DNA of 64,000 nt, taken from contig CAJUGS010000003.1 of the NCBI GenBank assembly GCA_910586305.1, forward strand, positions 1-64,000, read 5' to 3'. This document shows, piece after piece, positions 16,782 through 23,541 of the stretch. The DNA is from an uncultured Duncaniella sp. Its GTDB lineage: Bacteria; Bacteroidota; Bacteroidia; Bacteroidales; Muribaculaceae. The translations under genes were made by a program, and so were the position numbers. Every line of letters starts with the position of its first letter. Within the stretch, counting starts at the first letter, position 1. The notes beneath the pieces are model-generated. The model was not told the origin of the DNA. It was given only the letters and a program-made list of their open reading frames with translations, and ran no database searches.

Positions 16782-17297
16782 ATGAAAAAGCTACTTCTCA
16801 TTTTGTGTGCCGTGGTCGGCATAGCTTTTGGAGCCAGCGCTCAGCGTGCCCAGTTGCAGATTGGTTATGGCGGTTATACCCAGATGGACTGTACCGATAT
16901 GCATGACGGCGGTTCGATCAACAACGCGTGGGGTGCTCTTACAGCGGGAGTCAACTTCAAGGTCATGCCGAAGTTCTCAATCGGTTTTACCTATACATTT
17001 TCTTCGGCGTCCTACAAGCATAGTGATGATGCCAATGCATACTATCATGTCATCATGTTCAACGGCAAGTATGACTATTGGCGTAATTCAATAGTGAGAC
17101 TTTATGCCCACGGTGCACTTGGTGTCGATGTGACCCATATCTCGTGGGACGACGGAAGCAAGAATAAGAGCTATTTCGCGTTCCAGGCATCGCCGCTTGG
17201 TGCAGAGGTGGACCTATCGAGGGCAGCCACAATGTTTGGCGAGTTTGGTTTCGGTGCTCAAGGCCTTATCCAGGTCGGTTTTCGTCTGAACCTCTAA
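16782..17297 (+). CDS. Small outer-membrane beta-barrel protein
   Basis: 171 residues with a signal peptide (MKKLLLILCAVVGIAFGASA, cleavage before QRAQ). Alternating aromatic strands follow (FSIGFTYTFSSASY, IVRLYAHGALGVDV), and the protein ends in VGFRLNL. This fits an eight-stranded OmpX/OmpW-like barrel. No ligand or partner can be named. No TAnnTTTG box is found in the 144 bases upstream, so its promoter is not identified. The gene at 17311 follows after 13 bases. Confidence 0.85.
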   Translation: MKKLLLILCAVVGIAFGASAQRAQLQIGYGGYTQMDCTDMHDGGSINNAWGALTAGVNFKVMPKFSIGFTYTFSSASYKHSDDANAYYHVIMFNGKYDYWRNSIVRLYAHGALGVDVTHISWDDGSKNKSYFAFQASPLGAEVDLSRAATMFGEFGFGAQGLIQVGFRLNL

Positions 17298-17310
17298 AAG
17301 GTGTATCAAT

Positions 17311-17547
17311 ATGAATGACCGAATTTCTAATGGCGAACGCAAAGATTTGCCCGACAGCGTGTTTGGGCTGCCGGAGCGAAGGGAGTATCCTATGCCCGAT
17401 GCCGCACACGTAAGAGCGGCTGAAGCTTACTTCCGCTACTGCCCCGAAGATCTCAAACCCCGGCTTGCCAAGGCCATACTCGAAAGAGCAGGCGAGTATG
17501 GAGTGGATATAGAGAGTCCGACGGTGCTCAAATATGCTTCGAAATAG
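17311..17547 (+). CDS. Small DUF6582-like protein
   Basis: 78 residues. The pattern LPDSVFGLPERREYPMPDAAHVRAAEAYF resembles the short DUF6582 segment, otherwise often met as part of phage or prophage proteins (SxFA.P..R.YPI.D..HARNA form). Here it stands alone, follows a barrel gene by 13 bases, and has no phage genes around it. The C-terminus is amphipathic helix. Function unknown. Confidence 0.7.
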   Translation: MNDRISNGERKDLPDSVFGLPERREYPMPDAAHVRAAEAYFRYCPEDLKPRLAKAILERAGEYGVDIESPTVLKYASK

Positions 17548-17563
17548 AAGGCGATAATATTCT

Positions 17564-17603
17564 TTAAGCGTTTTTTCTTGTGTCGACAGGAAAAAACGCT
17601 TAA
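17564..17603. promoter_or_regulatory. 40-bp palindrome over the rnz promoter
   Basis: Arms TTAAGCGTTTTTT (17564-17576) and AAAAAACGCTTAA (17591-17603) are perfect. CTTGT/ACAGG continues the pairing to an 18-bp stem with one G-T pair and a 4-base loop. It contains the -33 TTG (17578-17580) and ends inside the -7 element. The T-run is in the 5' arm rather than after the stem, so it is not a standard terminator; an operator is possible. Confidence 0.6.
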
Positions 17604-17608
17604 CTTTG
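17578..17608 (+). promoter_or_regulatory. Promoter of rnz
   Basis: TTG (17578-17580), 20 bases, TAACTTTG (17601-17608). Only four bases separate the -7 element from the ATG, so the transcript would begin at or next to the start codon. Confidence 0.75.
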
Positions 17609-17612
17609 TGAT

Positions 17613-18536
17613 ATGGCAAAATTTCAGGTAATCATACTCGGATGCGGATCGGCCACTCCTTCGGCCCGTCACCAGCCATCATGTCAAGTCGTGGACTTTC
17701 GCGACAAGCTTTTCATGATTGATTGTGGAGAGGGTGCTCAGTCGCAGTTTCGCCGTCAAGGCCTGAAGTTCTCCCGCCTCAGCCATATATTTATATCTCA
17801 TCTCCACGGTGACCATCTGTTTGGCTTGCCGGGACTTCTGTCGACCATGTCGCTCCATGAAGTGGGTGGCAAGGTGACAATCCACATATTCCGGGAGGGT
17901 GCTGAATTGCTCAAGAGTTGGATGGATTTTTTCAACCGCGACTCGTCTTTCGAAATAGTGTATGATATTATTGAGCCTGGTGAGCGAAGGGTGGTGTATG
18001 AGGACTCGTCGCTCACGGTGGAGACATTTCCGCTATATCATCGCACGGCTTGCACCGGCTATATATTCCGCGAAAAACCGAAGCTTCGCCATCTGAAGGG
18101 AGATATGGTCCGGTTTCACAACGTTCCTGTGAGCAGGTATCAGAGCATAAAGGAAGGCGCTGACTATGAGAAGGAGGATGGCACCGTAGTGCCTAATGCG
18201 GCGTTGACAACGGAGGCCGATCCTTCTTGCAGTTATGCATATTGCAGTGACACGCTATATTCACAGAGGGTGGCCAATGACATTAAGGGTGTTGACACTG
18301 TCTATCATGAGGCTACCTATGACAGTTCGCTTGCAGCGCAGGCCAAGGATCGCGGACATTCAACAGCAGCCCAGGCTGCCGATGTGGCAAAAAAAGCCGG
18401 GGCAAAACAGCTCATAATAGGCCATTTCTCCAAGCGTTATGTGAATGGTGAAAAGATATTGCTTGACGAAGCTTGCGGAGTTTTTGGCAACAGTGTTGTT
18501 CTCGCGAACGAGGGACTTCGTGTGAACCTCGAGTAG
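17613..18536 (+). CDS. rnz: Ribonuclease Z
   Basis: 307 residues. Metallo-beta-lactamase fold with the metal motif SHLHGDHLFGLPG, a second-site Asp in CSDTLYS and His in IIGHFSKRY. It has the length and ELAC1-type layout of bacterial RNase Z, including the flexible-arm region around residues 150-190. It cuts the 3' trailer of tRNA precursors that lack an encoded CCA; the tRNA at 145-218 is one such. The next in-frame Met lies after conserved residues, so the ATG at 17613 must be used despite its closeness to the promoter. Confidence 0.95.
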   Translation: MAKFQVIILGCGSATPSARHQPSCQVVDFRDKLFMIDCGEGAQSQFRRQGLKFSRLSHIFISHLHGDHLFGLPGLLSTMSLHEVGGKVTIHIFREGAELLKSWMDFFNRDSSFEIVYDIIEPGERRVVYEDSSLTVETFPLYHRTACTGYIFREKPKLRHLKGDMVRFHNVPVSRYQSIKEGADYEKEDGTVVPNAALTTEADPSCSYAYCSDTLYSQRVANDIKGVDTVYHEATYDSSLAAQAKDRGHSTAAQAADVAKKAGAKQLIIGHFSKRYVNGEKILLDEACGVFGNSVVLANEGLRVNLE

Positions 18537-18548
18537 TGAGAGGCGTAA

Positions 18549-18947
18549 TCAAGCTATTCCAAGGAGTTCTATTTCAAAAATGAGTGTGGAGCCTCCCGGT
18601 ATTCCGGGCTGGTTTGACTTTCCGTAGGCCATTTCTGCGGGAATGTATACTTCCCATTTGTCTCCGATATGCATCTGCTGGAGCGCGATAATCCAGCCGG
18701 GGATGAGTTCGCGCAGGCGGAAGGCCGGGGCTACGCCTCCTCGACTGCTGTCAAAGGTTTTGCCGTTGATTGTTTTTCCGGTATAATGGGCTGTGACCAC
18801 GCTTCCGCGGTTGGGTGTGGCGGAAGACTGGTCTCCTTTCTTGATTACCTTGTAAAATACTCCCTTGTCGAGAGGTTTTACTTCGGGCTCTTGAGCTTTT
18901 GCTTCGAGCCACTGTCGGTTCTTCAATATATAATCCTGTTTAGCCAT
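18549..18947 (-). CDS. FKBP-type peptidyl-prolyl isomerase
   Basis: 132 residues from MAKQDYILKNRQWLEAKAQ. The frame is open to 19085, but that extension would be encoded by the structured RNA upstream and has no protein character. The FKBP domain covers about residues 43-132, with VVTAHYTGKTINGKTFDSS, the LIPGWIIALQQMHIGDKWEVYIP core and IPGGSTLIFEIELLGI at the end. There is no signal peptide, so it is cytoplasmic. It lies 18 bases after the U-run of the RNA gene, so it is likely made by read-through or processing of that transcript. Confidence 0.92.
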   Translation of the reverse strand: MAKQDYILKNRQWLEAKAQEPEVKPLDKGVFYKVIKKGDQSSATPNRGSVVTAHYTGKTINGKTFDSSRGGVAPAFRLRELIPGWIIALQQMHIGDKWEVYIPAEMAYGKSNQPGIPGGSTLIFEIELLGIA

Positions 18948-18964
18948 AGGGAAATAAAAGGCAC

Positions 18965-19167
18965 AAAAAAAAGACCACATCAGAGCAAGATGATGAAACT
19001 CCGAGTGACAGGATTTGAGTGCTTGCCGACCGCTGTAATCCTCCGGGCTAAAAGCCGCTCTCCGAAGAGAGATGAGGCCCGCCATTGGGCGACGAAGCTT
19101 GTCTCGGTATTTCAGAATAAATTGAAGAGTTTCCCAATCGTCTCTGATGTGATCCGGTATTTTTATA
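18965..19167 (-). ncRNA. ssrS: Structured small RNA, 6S RNA candidate
   Basis: About 200 nt on the minus strand. A closing helix pairs 19142-19154 (GATCACATCAGAG) with 18973-18985 (CTCTGATGTGGTC), 13 pairs with one G-U, followed at once by eight U. A second helix GAAA-CCGAG/CTCGG-TTTC lies further in, separated from the first by a large asymmetric open region. CGGGC/GCCCG encloses CTCTC-TTCG-GAGAG, a UUCG tetraloop hairpin. Length, a single long interrupted rod and the downstream gene linkage resemble 6S RNA, which binds housekeeping RNA polymerase. It is not tmRNA, RNase P or SRP RNA by motif. The identity as 6S is inference; the structure is directly visible. Confidence 0.55.
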
Positions 19168-19170
19168 ACG

Positions 19171-19201
19171 CAAAGTTACATCTTTTCGTTTAATGATGCA
19201 A
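19171..19201 (-). promoter_or_regulatory. Promoter of the 6S-like RNA and FKBP gene
   Basis: Minus strand TTG (19199-19201), 20 bases, TAACTTTG (19171-19178): a full consensus match. It places the transcript start near 19167, just before the closing helix. Confidence 0.75.
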
Positions 19202-19225
19202 GAGGGAGATGCATTTTTTTGAGGT

Positions 19226-19270
19226 GGAAAAAAGTGAACGGTGTCTACGAACCAATCGCCGACACCGCTC
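19226..19270 (-). terminator. Terminator of the TonB-type barrel gene
   Basis: CGGTGTC (19239-19245) pairs with GACACCG (19261-19267). On the minus strand the hairpin is followed by CACTTTTTT (T-run opposite 19228-19233). It lies 37 bases past the stop at 19304. Confidence 0.7.
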
Positions 19271-19303
19271 TATCAACCTATCATATTTATATAAAACAGT
19301 AAC

Positions 19304-22093
19304 CTATCTTCTTGGTGGACGTCCCGGGCCGCCAAAACCTCCGTTTCTGTGCATGAAGTCTCCACCGGCTCCTTCGGGTTGCTTGTTCTTGCCGAATGAG
19401 TTGAAACGGTAGCTCACAGTGACCATGAAATAGCGGGAAAGAGAGTTGTAGTCGATGTCCTCGATGTAGTTGGCGGTGACGGTGCGATTGATAGTCTTGC
19501 GCTGGTTGAGGAGATCGTAGGCTCGCAATGAGAGTGTGAGCGATTTATCGCGGAGGAACTGCTGTGATATAGTGGCGTTCCACATGAATGTCTTTGTGTC
19601 ATATCCGGCAGAATAGCCCGATGTGGCAGAGTAGTTGATATCGCTTTGGAGGGTGAGTCCCCAGGGAGTGTAGTAGGTGGCGTCGAAGCGACCCCCATAG
19701 CGGTGTACGGTCATGTCGTTGTTGTTCTGAAGAGAGTTGTGTGTGAGCTGTATGCCGTATTGCGGACGCAGCTCAAATTCGAAGTGGTCGGGGCGGAACG
19801 ATATGCCTGGACTCTCGAAAATGTTGAACGAGAGGGACGCGTTTCGCTCGCCGTTATTGAAACCTATGTTGTGGTTGGCATTACCGAATATGTGGTTGGA
19901 TATCATCCATTTCTTATTTCGGAGGGGCATTGACATCATATTCATAAGTCTGGCAGACCATACACCGTTGACATTGACATATGTGGTGAGTCGACCTGAT
20001 GTCTCCTTGTCAAATGTGGTCTTGGAAATAATGGCGTTCTGGGTGAAGCTGAAATCGCCCATGAGCATTATAGACCTTTGAGCATCCGCGTTGAAGTCCT
20101 GAAAGCGTATGTTGAGGTTGTGGCTGAAGGACGGGTCGAGATTGGGATTGCCTCGCTTGATGTTGAGGGGGTCCGATATGTCGTCGACAGGCTGGAGCTG
20201 GGTCATGGAGGGCTGGGAAGAGCGTCCGCGATAGTTGGCCTGGAGCGAACGGTGTTTTGAGAATTTGTAGCGCATACGCATATAGGGCGCGAAGTTCCAC
20301 ACCCAGCGCGTGGGGATGTTGCGGGATGAGTTGATTAGATCGGTTGACTCGGACATTGACGGTACGAGCGACAGGCCGGCATTGAAATTGAATGTCTTGG
20401 AGCTTTTACGATAGCCTAAACTTATGTCCTGGTTGAAAAAGTTATTGCGGAATGAGTTTGAGTATTCGGGGTCAGGCTCCACACCGGGAGGGGGGAGGAT
20501 GTCGAGGTCATAACCATCGGGGATGTTGTAGGTGAACTTGTCGGCATTGTTCCAGCGATAGCTCATCCGGTAGCTGAATTCCATGGAGTGACCGTTTTCG
20601 GGATTGCCGATTGGTTCTGTCCATGTGGCACGTGCACGCACGGAATTGCTCCAGGTTCTGTTGTCGTCATATTGATCGAGTATTTCTTCTGTCTCCATGA
20701 GGTGGTAGAAGATATCGGAGAGGGAGTTGGCTTTTTCGCGAACATTGGAGAACTGGTAGTTCACCATGGCAGAGACTGATCTTCCTTTACGTGCACGGAA
20801 TCGGTGTGAGTATATGAGGCGTCCGGCGAATTCGTAGGAATCGCCACGGCTGTCATCCATGTTTTTGACATCACTCACAGGCTGCATGAGTCCGGAGATG
20901 TTTGCAGTGGTCTGTGAGGATGAGGAGTTATTGTGATTGTATGAGAAGTTCGGACGGAATTCCAGGGTGTTGAATGAGTCGGGTTTCCATACCATTCGGA
21001 AGTCTGCACGAAGGTTGTTGCCACGGTCGCGGGCAATACGTTTGATATTCTCGAAACTGGTTGAGTCGGTGAACAGCCACTGCTTATCCTGGCGGTTACG
21101 GGTGTCACGGTCTGTGTTGGAGTACATTACGTCGCCTCCCACACGAAATATCTCTTCGTTTCCTATGTTGAAGTTTATACCAAGGGCACGTGATGTAGTG
21201 ATGCCACGATTGCCTCCAAAACGACGGAAACGGTTGCCGTTGCTGTCGGTGAAGCCTATCTGATTGGTGTTGTTGAAATTGCCGAGAAATGTGATCTGGT
21301 TGCCGTTCCAGAAACGGTTGACGTTGAATGACGCGGCATAGCGGTCGTCTGTGCCATATCCTACTTCCGCATTTCCAAACCATCCCTGATTCATGCCTTT
21401 CTTCACGGTAAGATTGATGACAGTTTCGTCTTCGCCGTCGTCTACACCGGTCAGACGAGCTTCGTCGCTTTTGCGATCAACGACCTGGAGTTTGTCAATC
21501 ATGTTGGCAGGCAGGTTCTTGGATGCAACCTGGGGGTCGTCGCTGAAGAATTCTTTTCCGTCTATGAGTATTTTGGAAATGGATTTGCCGTTTGCTGTGA
21601 TTTTTCCATCACTGTCAACTTCCACACCGGGAAGTCGTTTGAGAAGGTCTTCAACAACGGCGTTTGGTTGGGTGTGATAGGAGTCGGCGTTGTATTCCAC
21701 GGTATCCTCCATGACTTTTATAGGAGTTTTTGTAGCTACCACGCTTACTTCGCCGAGAAGATGTGAGGATTCTTTCATGAGGATGGCTCCAAGGCGAAGG
21801 GCTGATGCACCAACGGTGACTTTCTGTCTGTGTTCGGCATATCCGATGTAGGATATCTCAAGCAGATAATCGCCTTTCTTTATTCCTGGAAGCCGAAACT
21901 TGCCGTCGAGATCAGTGGTAACTCCGGCTACAAAGGCTGAGTCTTTGGCTGCAAGAAGCTTTACTGAAGCTTCCATCAGAGGCTCTCCGGTGTTTTTGTC
22001 TTTGATAAGTCCGGAGATATTGGCTGAATATGCGATGCAAGCAGACAGTATGAAATAGATGAAGGTGGTTATGCGCTTGGATTGGAATATCAT
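19304..22093 (-). CDS. TonB-dependent-receptor-like outer-membrane protein
   Basis: 929 residues. Signal peptide (about 1-22), then a carboxypeptidase-regulatory-like domain (about 24-105: ISGLIKDKNTGEPLMEASV...), a plug-like domain (about 120-230: VEDLLKRLPGVEVDSDGK, ILIDGKEFFSDDP) and a long barrel of the OMP_b-brl_3 type. The C-terminus is Gly/Pro/Arg-rich (GGFGGPGRPPRR), which is odd because barrels usually end in an aromatic residue. No SusD-like partner lies nearby, so a polysaccharide utilisation role is not supported. Substrate unknown. Confidence 0.9.
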   Translation of the reverse strand: MIFQSKRITTFIYFILSACIAYSANISGLIKDKNTGEPLMEASVKLLAAKDSAFVAGVTTDLDGKFRLPGIKKGDYLLEISYIGYAEHRQKVTVGASALRLGAILMKESSHLLGEVSVVATKTPIKVMEDTVEYNADSYHTQPNAVVEDLLKRLPGVEVDSDGKITANGKSISKILIDGKEFFSDDPQVASKNLPANMIDKLQVVDRKSDEARLTGVDDGEDETVINLTVKKGMNQGWFGNAEVGYGTDDRYAASFNVNRFWNGNQITFLGNFNNTNQIGFTDSNGNRFRRFGGNRGITTSRALGINFNIGNEEIFRVGGDVMYSNTDRDTRNRQDKQWLFTDSTSFENIKRIARDRGNNLRADFRMVWKPDSFNTLEFRPNFSYNHNNSSSSQTTANISGLMQPVSDVKNMDDSRGDSYEFAGRLIYSHRFRARKGRSVSAMVNYQFSNVREKANSLSDIFYHLMETEEILDQYDDNRTWSNSVRARATWTEPIGNPENGHSMEFSYRMSYRWNNADKFTYNIPDGYDLDILPPPGVEPDPEYSNSFRNNFFNQDISLGYRKSSKTFNFNAGLSLVPSMSESTDLINSSRNIPTRWVWNFAPYMRMRYKFSKHRSLQANYRGRSSQPSMTQLQPVDDISDPLNIKRGNPNLDPSFSHNLNIRFQDFNADAQRSIMLMGDFSFTQNAIISKTTFDKETSGRLTTYVNVNGVWSARLMNMMSMPLRNKKWMISNHIFGNANHNIGFNNGERNASLSFNIFESPGISFRPDHFEFELRPQYGIQLTHNSLQNNNDMTVHRYGGRFDATYYTPWGLTLQSDINYSATSGYSAGYDTKTFMWNATISQQFLRDKSLTLSLRAYDLLNQRKTINRTVTANYIEDIDYNSLSRYFMVTVSYRFNSFGKNKQPEGAGGDFMHRNGGFGGPGRPPRR

Positions 22094-22134
22094 TTGGATA
22101 GTTGATTAACGTTTGTGCTATCCGTATGACTTGT

Positions 22135-22142
22135 CAAATATA
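22135..22142 (-). promoter_or_regulatory. Candidate -7 element for the TonB-type barrel gene
   Basis: Minus strand TATATTTG matches TAnnTTTG about 41 bases before the ATG. No TTG at the -33 distance. Confidence 0.45.
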
Positions 22143-22180
22143 AAAAGGTTTAGAGTTAGTTTGGTGAAAAAATGTAAAAA

Positions 22181-23473
22181 TTACACTTTTCTTTTTTTAC
22201 GATAAATCAAAGACAGCGTTAGCCCTCTGCATAGCAGATAGGCTATAAATGCCGCCCATAGGCCATGATTGCCTATGGCTGGAAAAAGTGCTTTATAAAC
22301 AATGAAATAGATGGCTGTTGATATGGCGATAGACACAAGCATGGCCCGTGTGGCGGTGAGGCCTATAAAAATTCCGTCCCATGTGAAGGCGAGAAATCCG
22401 GCTGCTGGAATTACTATTGCCCATCCGCCAAACTCTCTGGCCTTGAATATAACTTCCGAGTCGTTACTCAAGAGTTTGATGATCTCACTTCCGAAAGCGG
22501 CATATAGGACTGTGAATATTAATGCTGTAATTGCTCCTGTTTTAAGAAGTGACTTTATGGCATCGCTCATTCCGTTGTGGTCTCCGGCCCCGTGACGATT
22601 GCCTGTTATTGATTCTCCTGCGAATGCGAATCCGTCCATAAAGTAGGAGAAAAAAATGAAAAACTGCATCAACAGAGTGTTGACAGCGAGAGTCACTGTG
22701 CCCTGTGATGCTCCAGCACGTGTAAACCACACTGTGACGGCTATCAGGCACAGTGTGCGCAGGAAAATGTCGGCGTTGATCGAGAAAAAACGCTTCAGTT
22801 CATGCAGGTCGACTATTTCAGTGAAGAGAGGGATTGATGGAGAGTGGCGACGGATGGCAATGATGATGCAAGATAGTGCTCCAAGCCACTGGGCTATAAG
22901 GGTGCCGGTGGCTACTCCTTCGATTTTCATGCCAAAACCGAGGACAAGCATGAGGCTTATGACGATGTTGGAGATGTTGATGATGAGCGATACCCACATT
23001 GGAGCTGAGGGATTCTTCAGTCCGAGAAACCACCCGGAGAATGTGTATGTCACGAGTACTGCCGGTGCGCCCCAGATTAATATCCGGAAATATTCTGAGG
23101 CCATCGCTCTTACCTCGCCACTGACATTCATAAGAGAAAATGACAGTGGCCCAATAATTCCGGAAAGAAGTATGAGAATGATCGAGGCTGAGGCTGCTAC
23201 GGCGAGGCCTCGTGAGAGGACGAGGTTTTCCTCCAGGCTGTCGGCTTTTCCGTGGGCTTGTGCCGAGAGACCGCTTGTTCCCATTCTGAGAAATCCGAAA
23301 AGCCAGTATATCATATTGAACACAGTCCCCCCTACCGATATGGCGGCAATATAGGCGGGATGTCCCATGTGTCCAACTATTGCCACATCCATCATGGCAA
23401 GTAACGGTGTGGTTATATTTGTGATTATAGATGGTATCGCAAATGAAAGAATCTCGCGGTCGATCGGCTTCAT
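22181..23473 (-). CDS. MATE-family efflux transporter (DinF type)
   Basis: 430 residues with twelve predicted membrane helices. The N-terminus DREILSFAIPSIITNITTPL and the ...DVAIVGHMG... segment near residue 30 are typical of the MATE/DinF group, which exports cationic drugs or metabolites in exchange for Na+ or H+. It is separated from the OPT gene by a terminator-like hairpin, so it may have its own promoter in the 68-base gap, though none is clear. Confidence 0.93.
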   Translation of the reverse strand: MKPIDREILSFAIPSIITNITTPLLAMMDVAIVGHMGHPAYIAAISVGGTVFNMIYWLFGFLRMGTSGLSAQAHGKADSLEENLVLSRGLAVAASASIILILLSGIIGPLSFSLMNVSGEVRAMASEYFRILIWGAPAVLVTYTFSGWFLGLKNPSAPMWVSLIINISNIVISLMLVLGFGMKIEGVATGTLIAQWLGALSCIIIAIRRHSPSIPLFTEIVDLHELKRFFSINADIFLRTLCLIAVTVWFTRAGASQGTVTLAVNTLLMQFFIFFSYFMDGFAFAGESITGNRHGAGDHNGMSDAIKSLLKTGAITALIFTVLYAAFGSEIIKLLSNDSEVIFKAREFGGWAIVIPAAGFLAFTWDGIFIGLTATRAMLVSIAISTAIYFIVYKALFPAIGNHGLWAAFIAYLLCRGLTLSLIYRKKRKV

Positions 23474-23483
23474 TGTTCAGTAA

Positions 23484-23519
23484 ATACGAGAGCCATAGGG
23501 TAACATCCTATGGCTCTCG
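23484..23519 (-). terminator. Terminator of the lysC-lysA-OPT operon
   Basis: CGAGAGCCATAGG (23487-23499) pairs perfectly with CCTATGGCTCTCG (23507-23519), loop of 7. Only a weak TATTT follows on the minus strand. It lies 22 bases past the OPT stop. Confidence 0.7.
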
Positions 23520-23541
23520 AGATTGTTTATGTGTTGATGTT

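Noticed and set aside
17311..17547. Prophage remnant
   Set aside because: Only one short domain is phage-like; no integrase, capsid or lysis genes are near.
17564..17603. Intrinsic terminator of the 16782-17547 genes
   Set aside because: The T-run is in the 5' arm and no T-run follows the stem; kept as a regulatory palindrome.
18948..19085. 46-residue N-terminal extension of the FKBP protein
   Set aside because: It lies in the structured RNA, has no homology-like features and precedes a good internal ATG.
18965..19167. tmRNA, RNase P RNA or SRP RNA instead of a 6S-like RNA
   Set aside because: No tRNA-like end or tag frame, no RNase P core motif, and no GGAAG SRP loop; length also disagrees.
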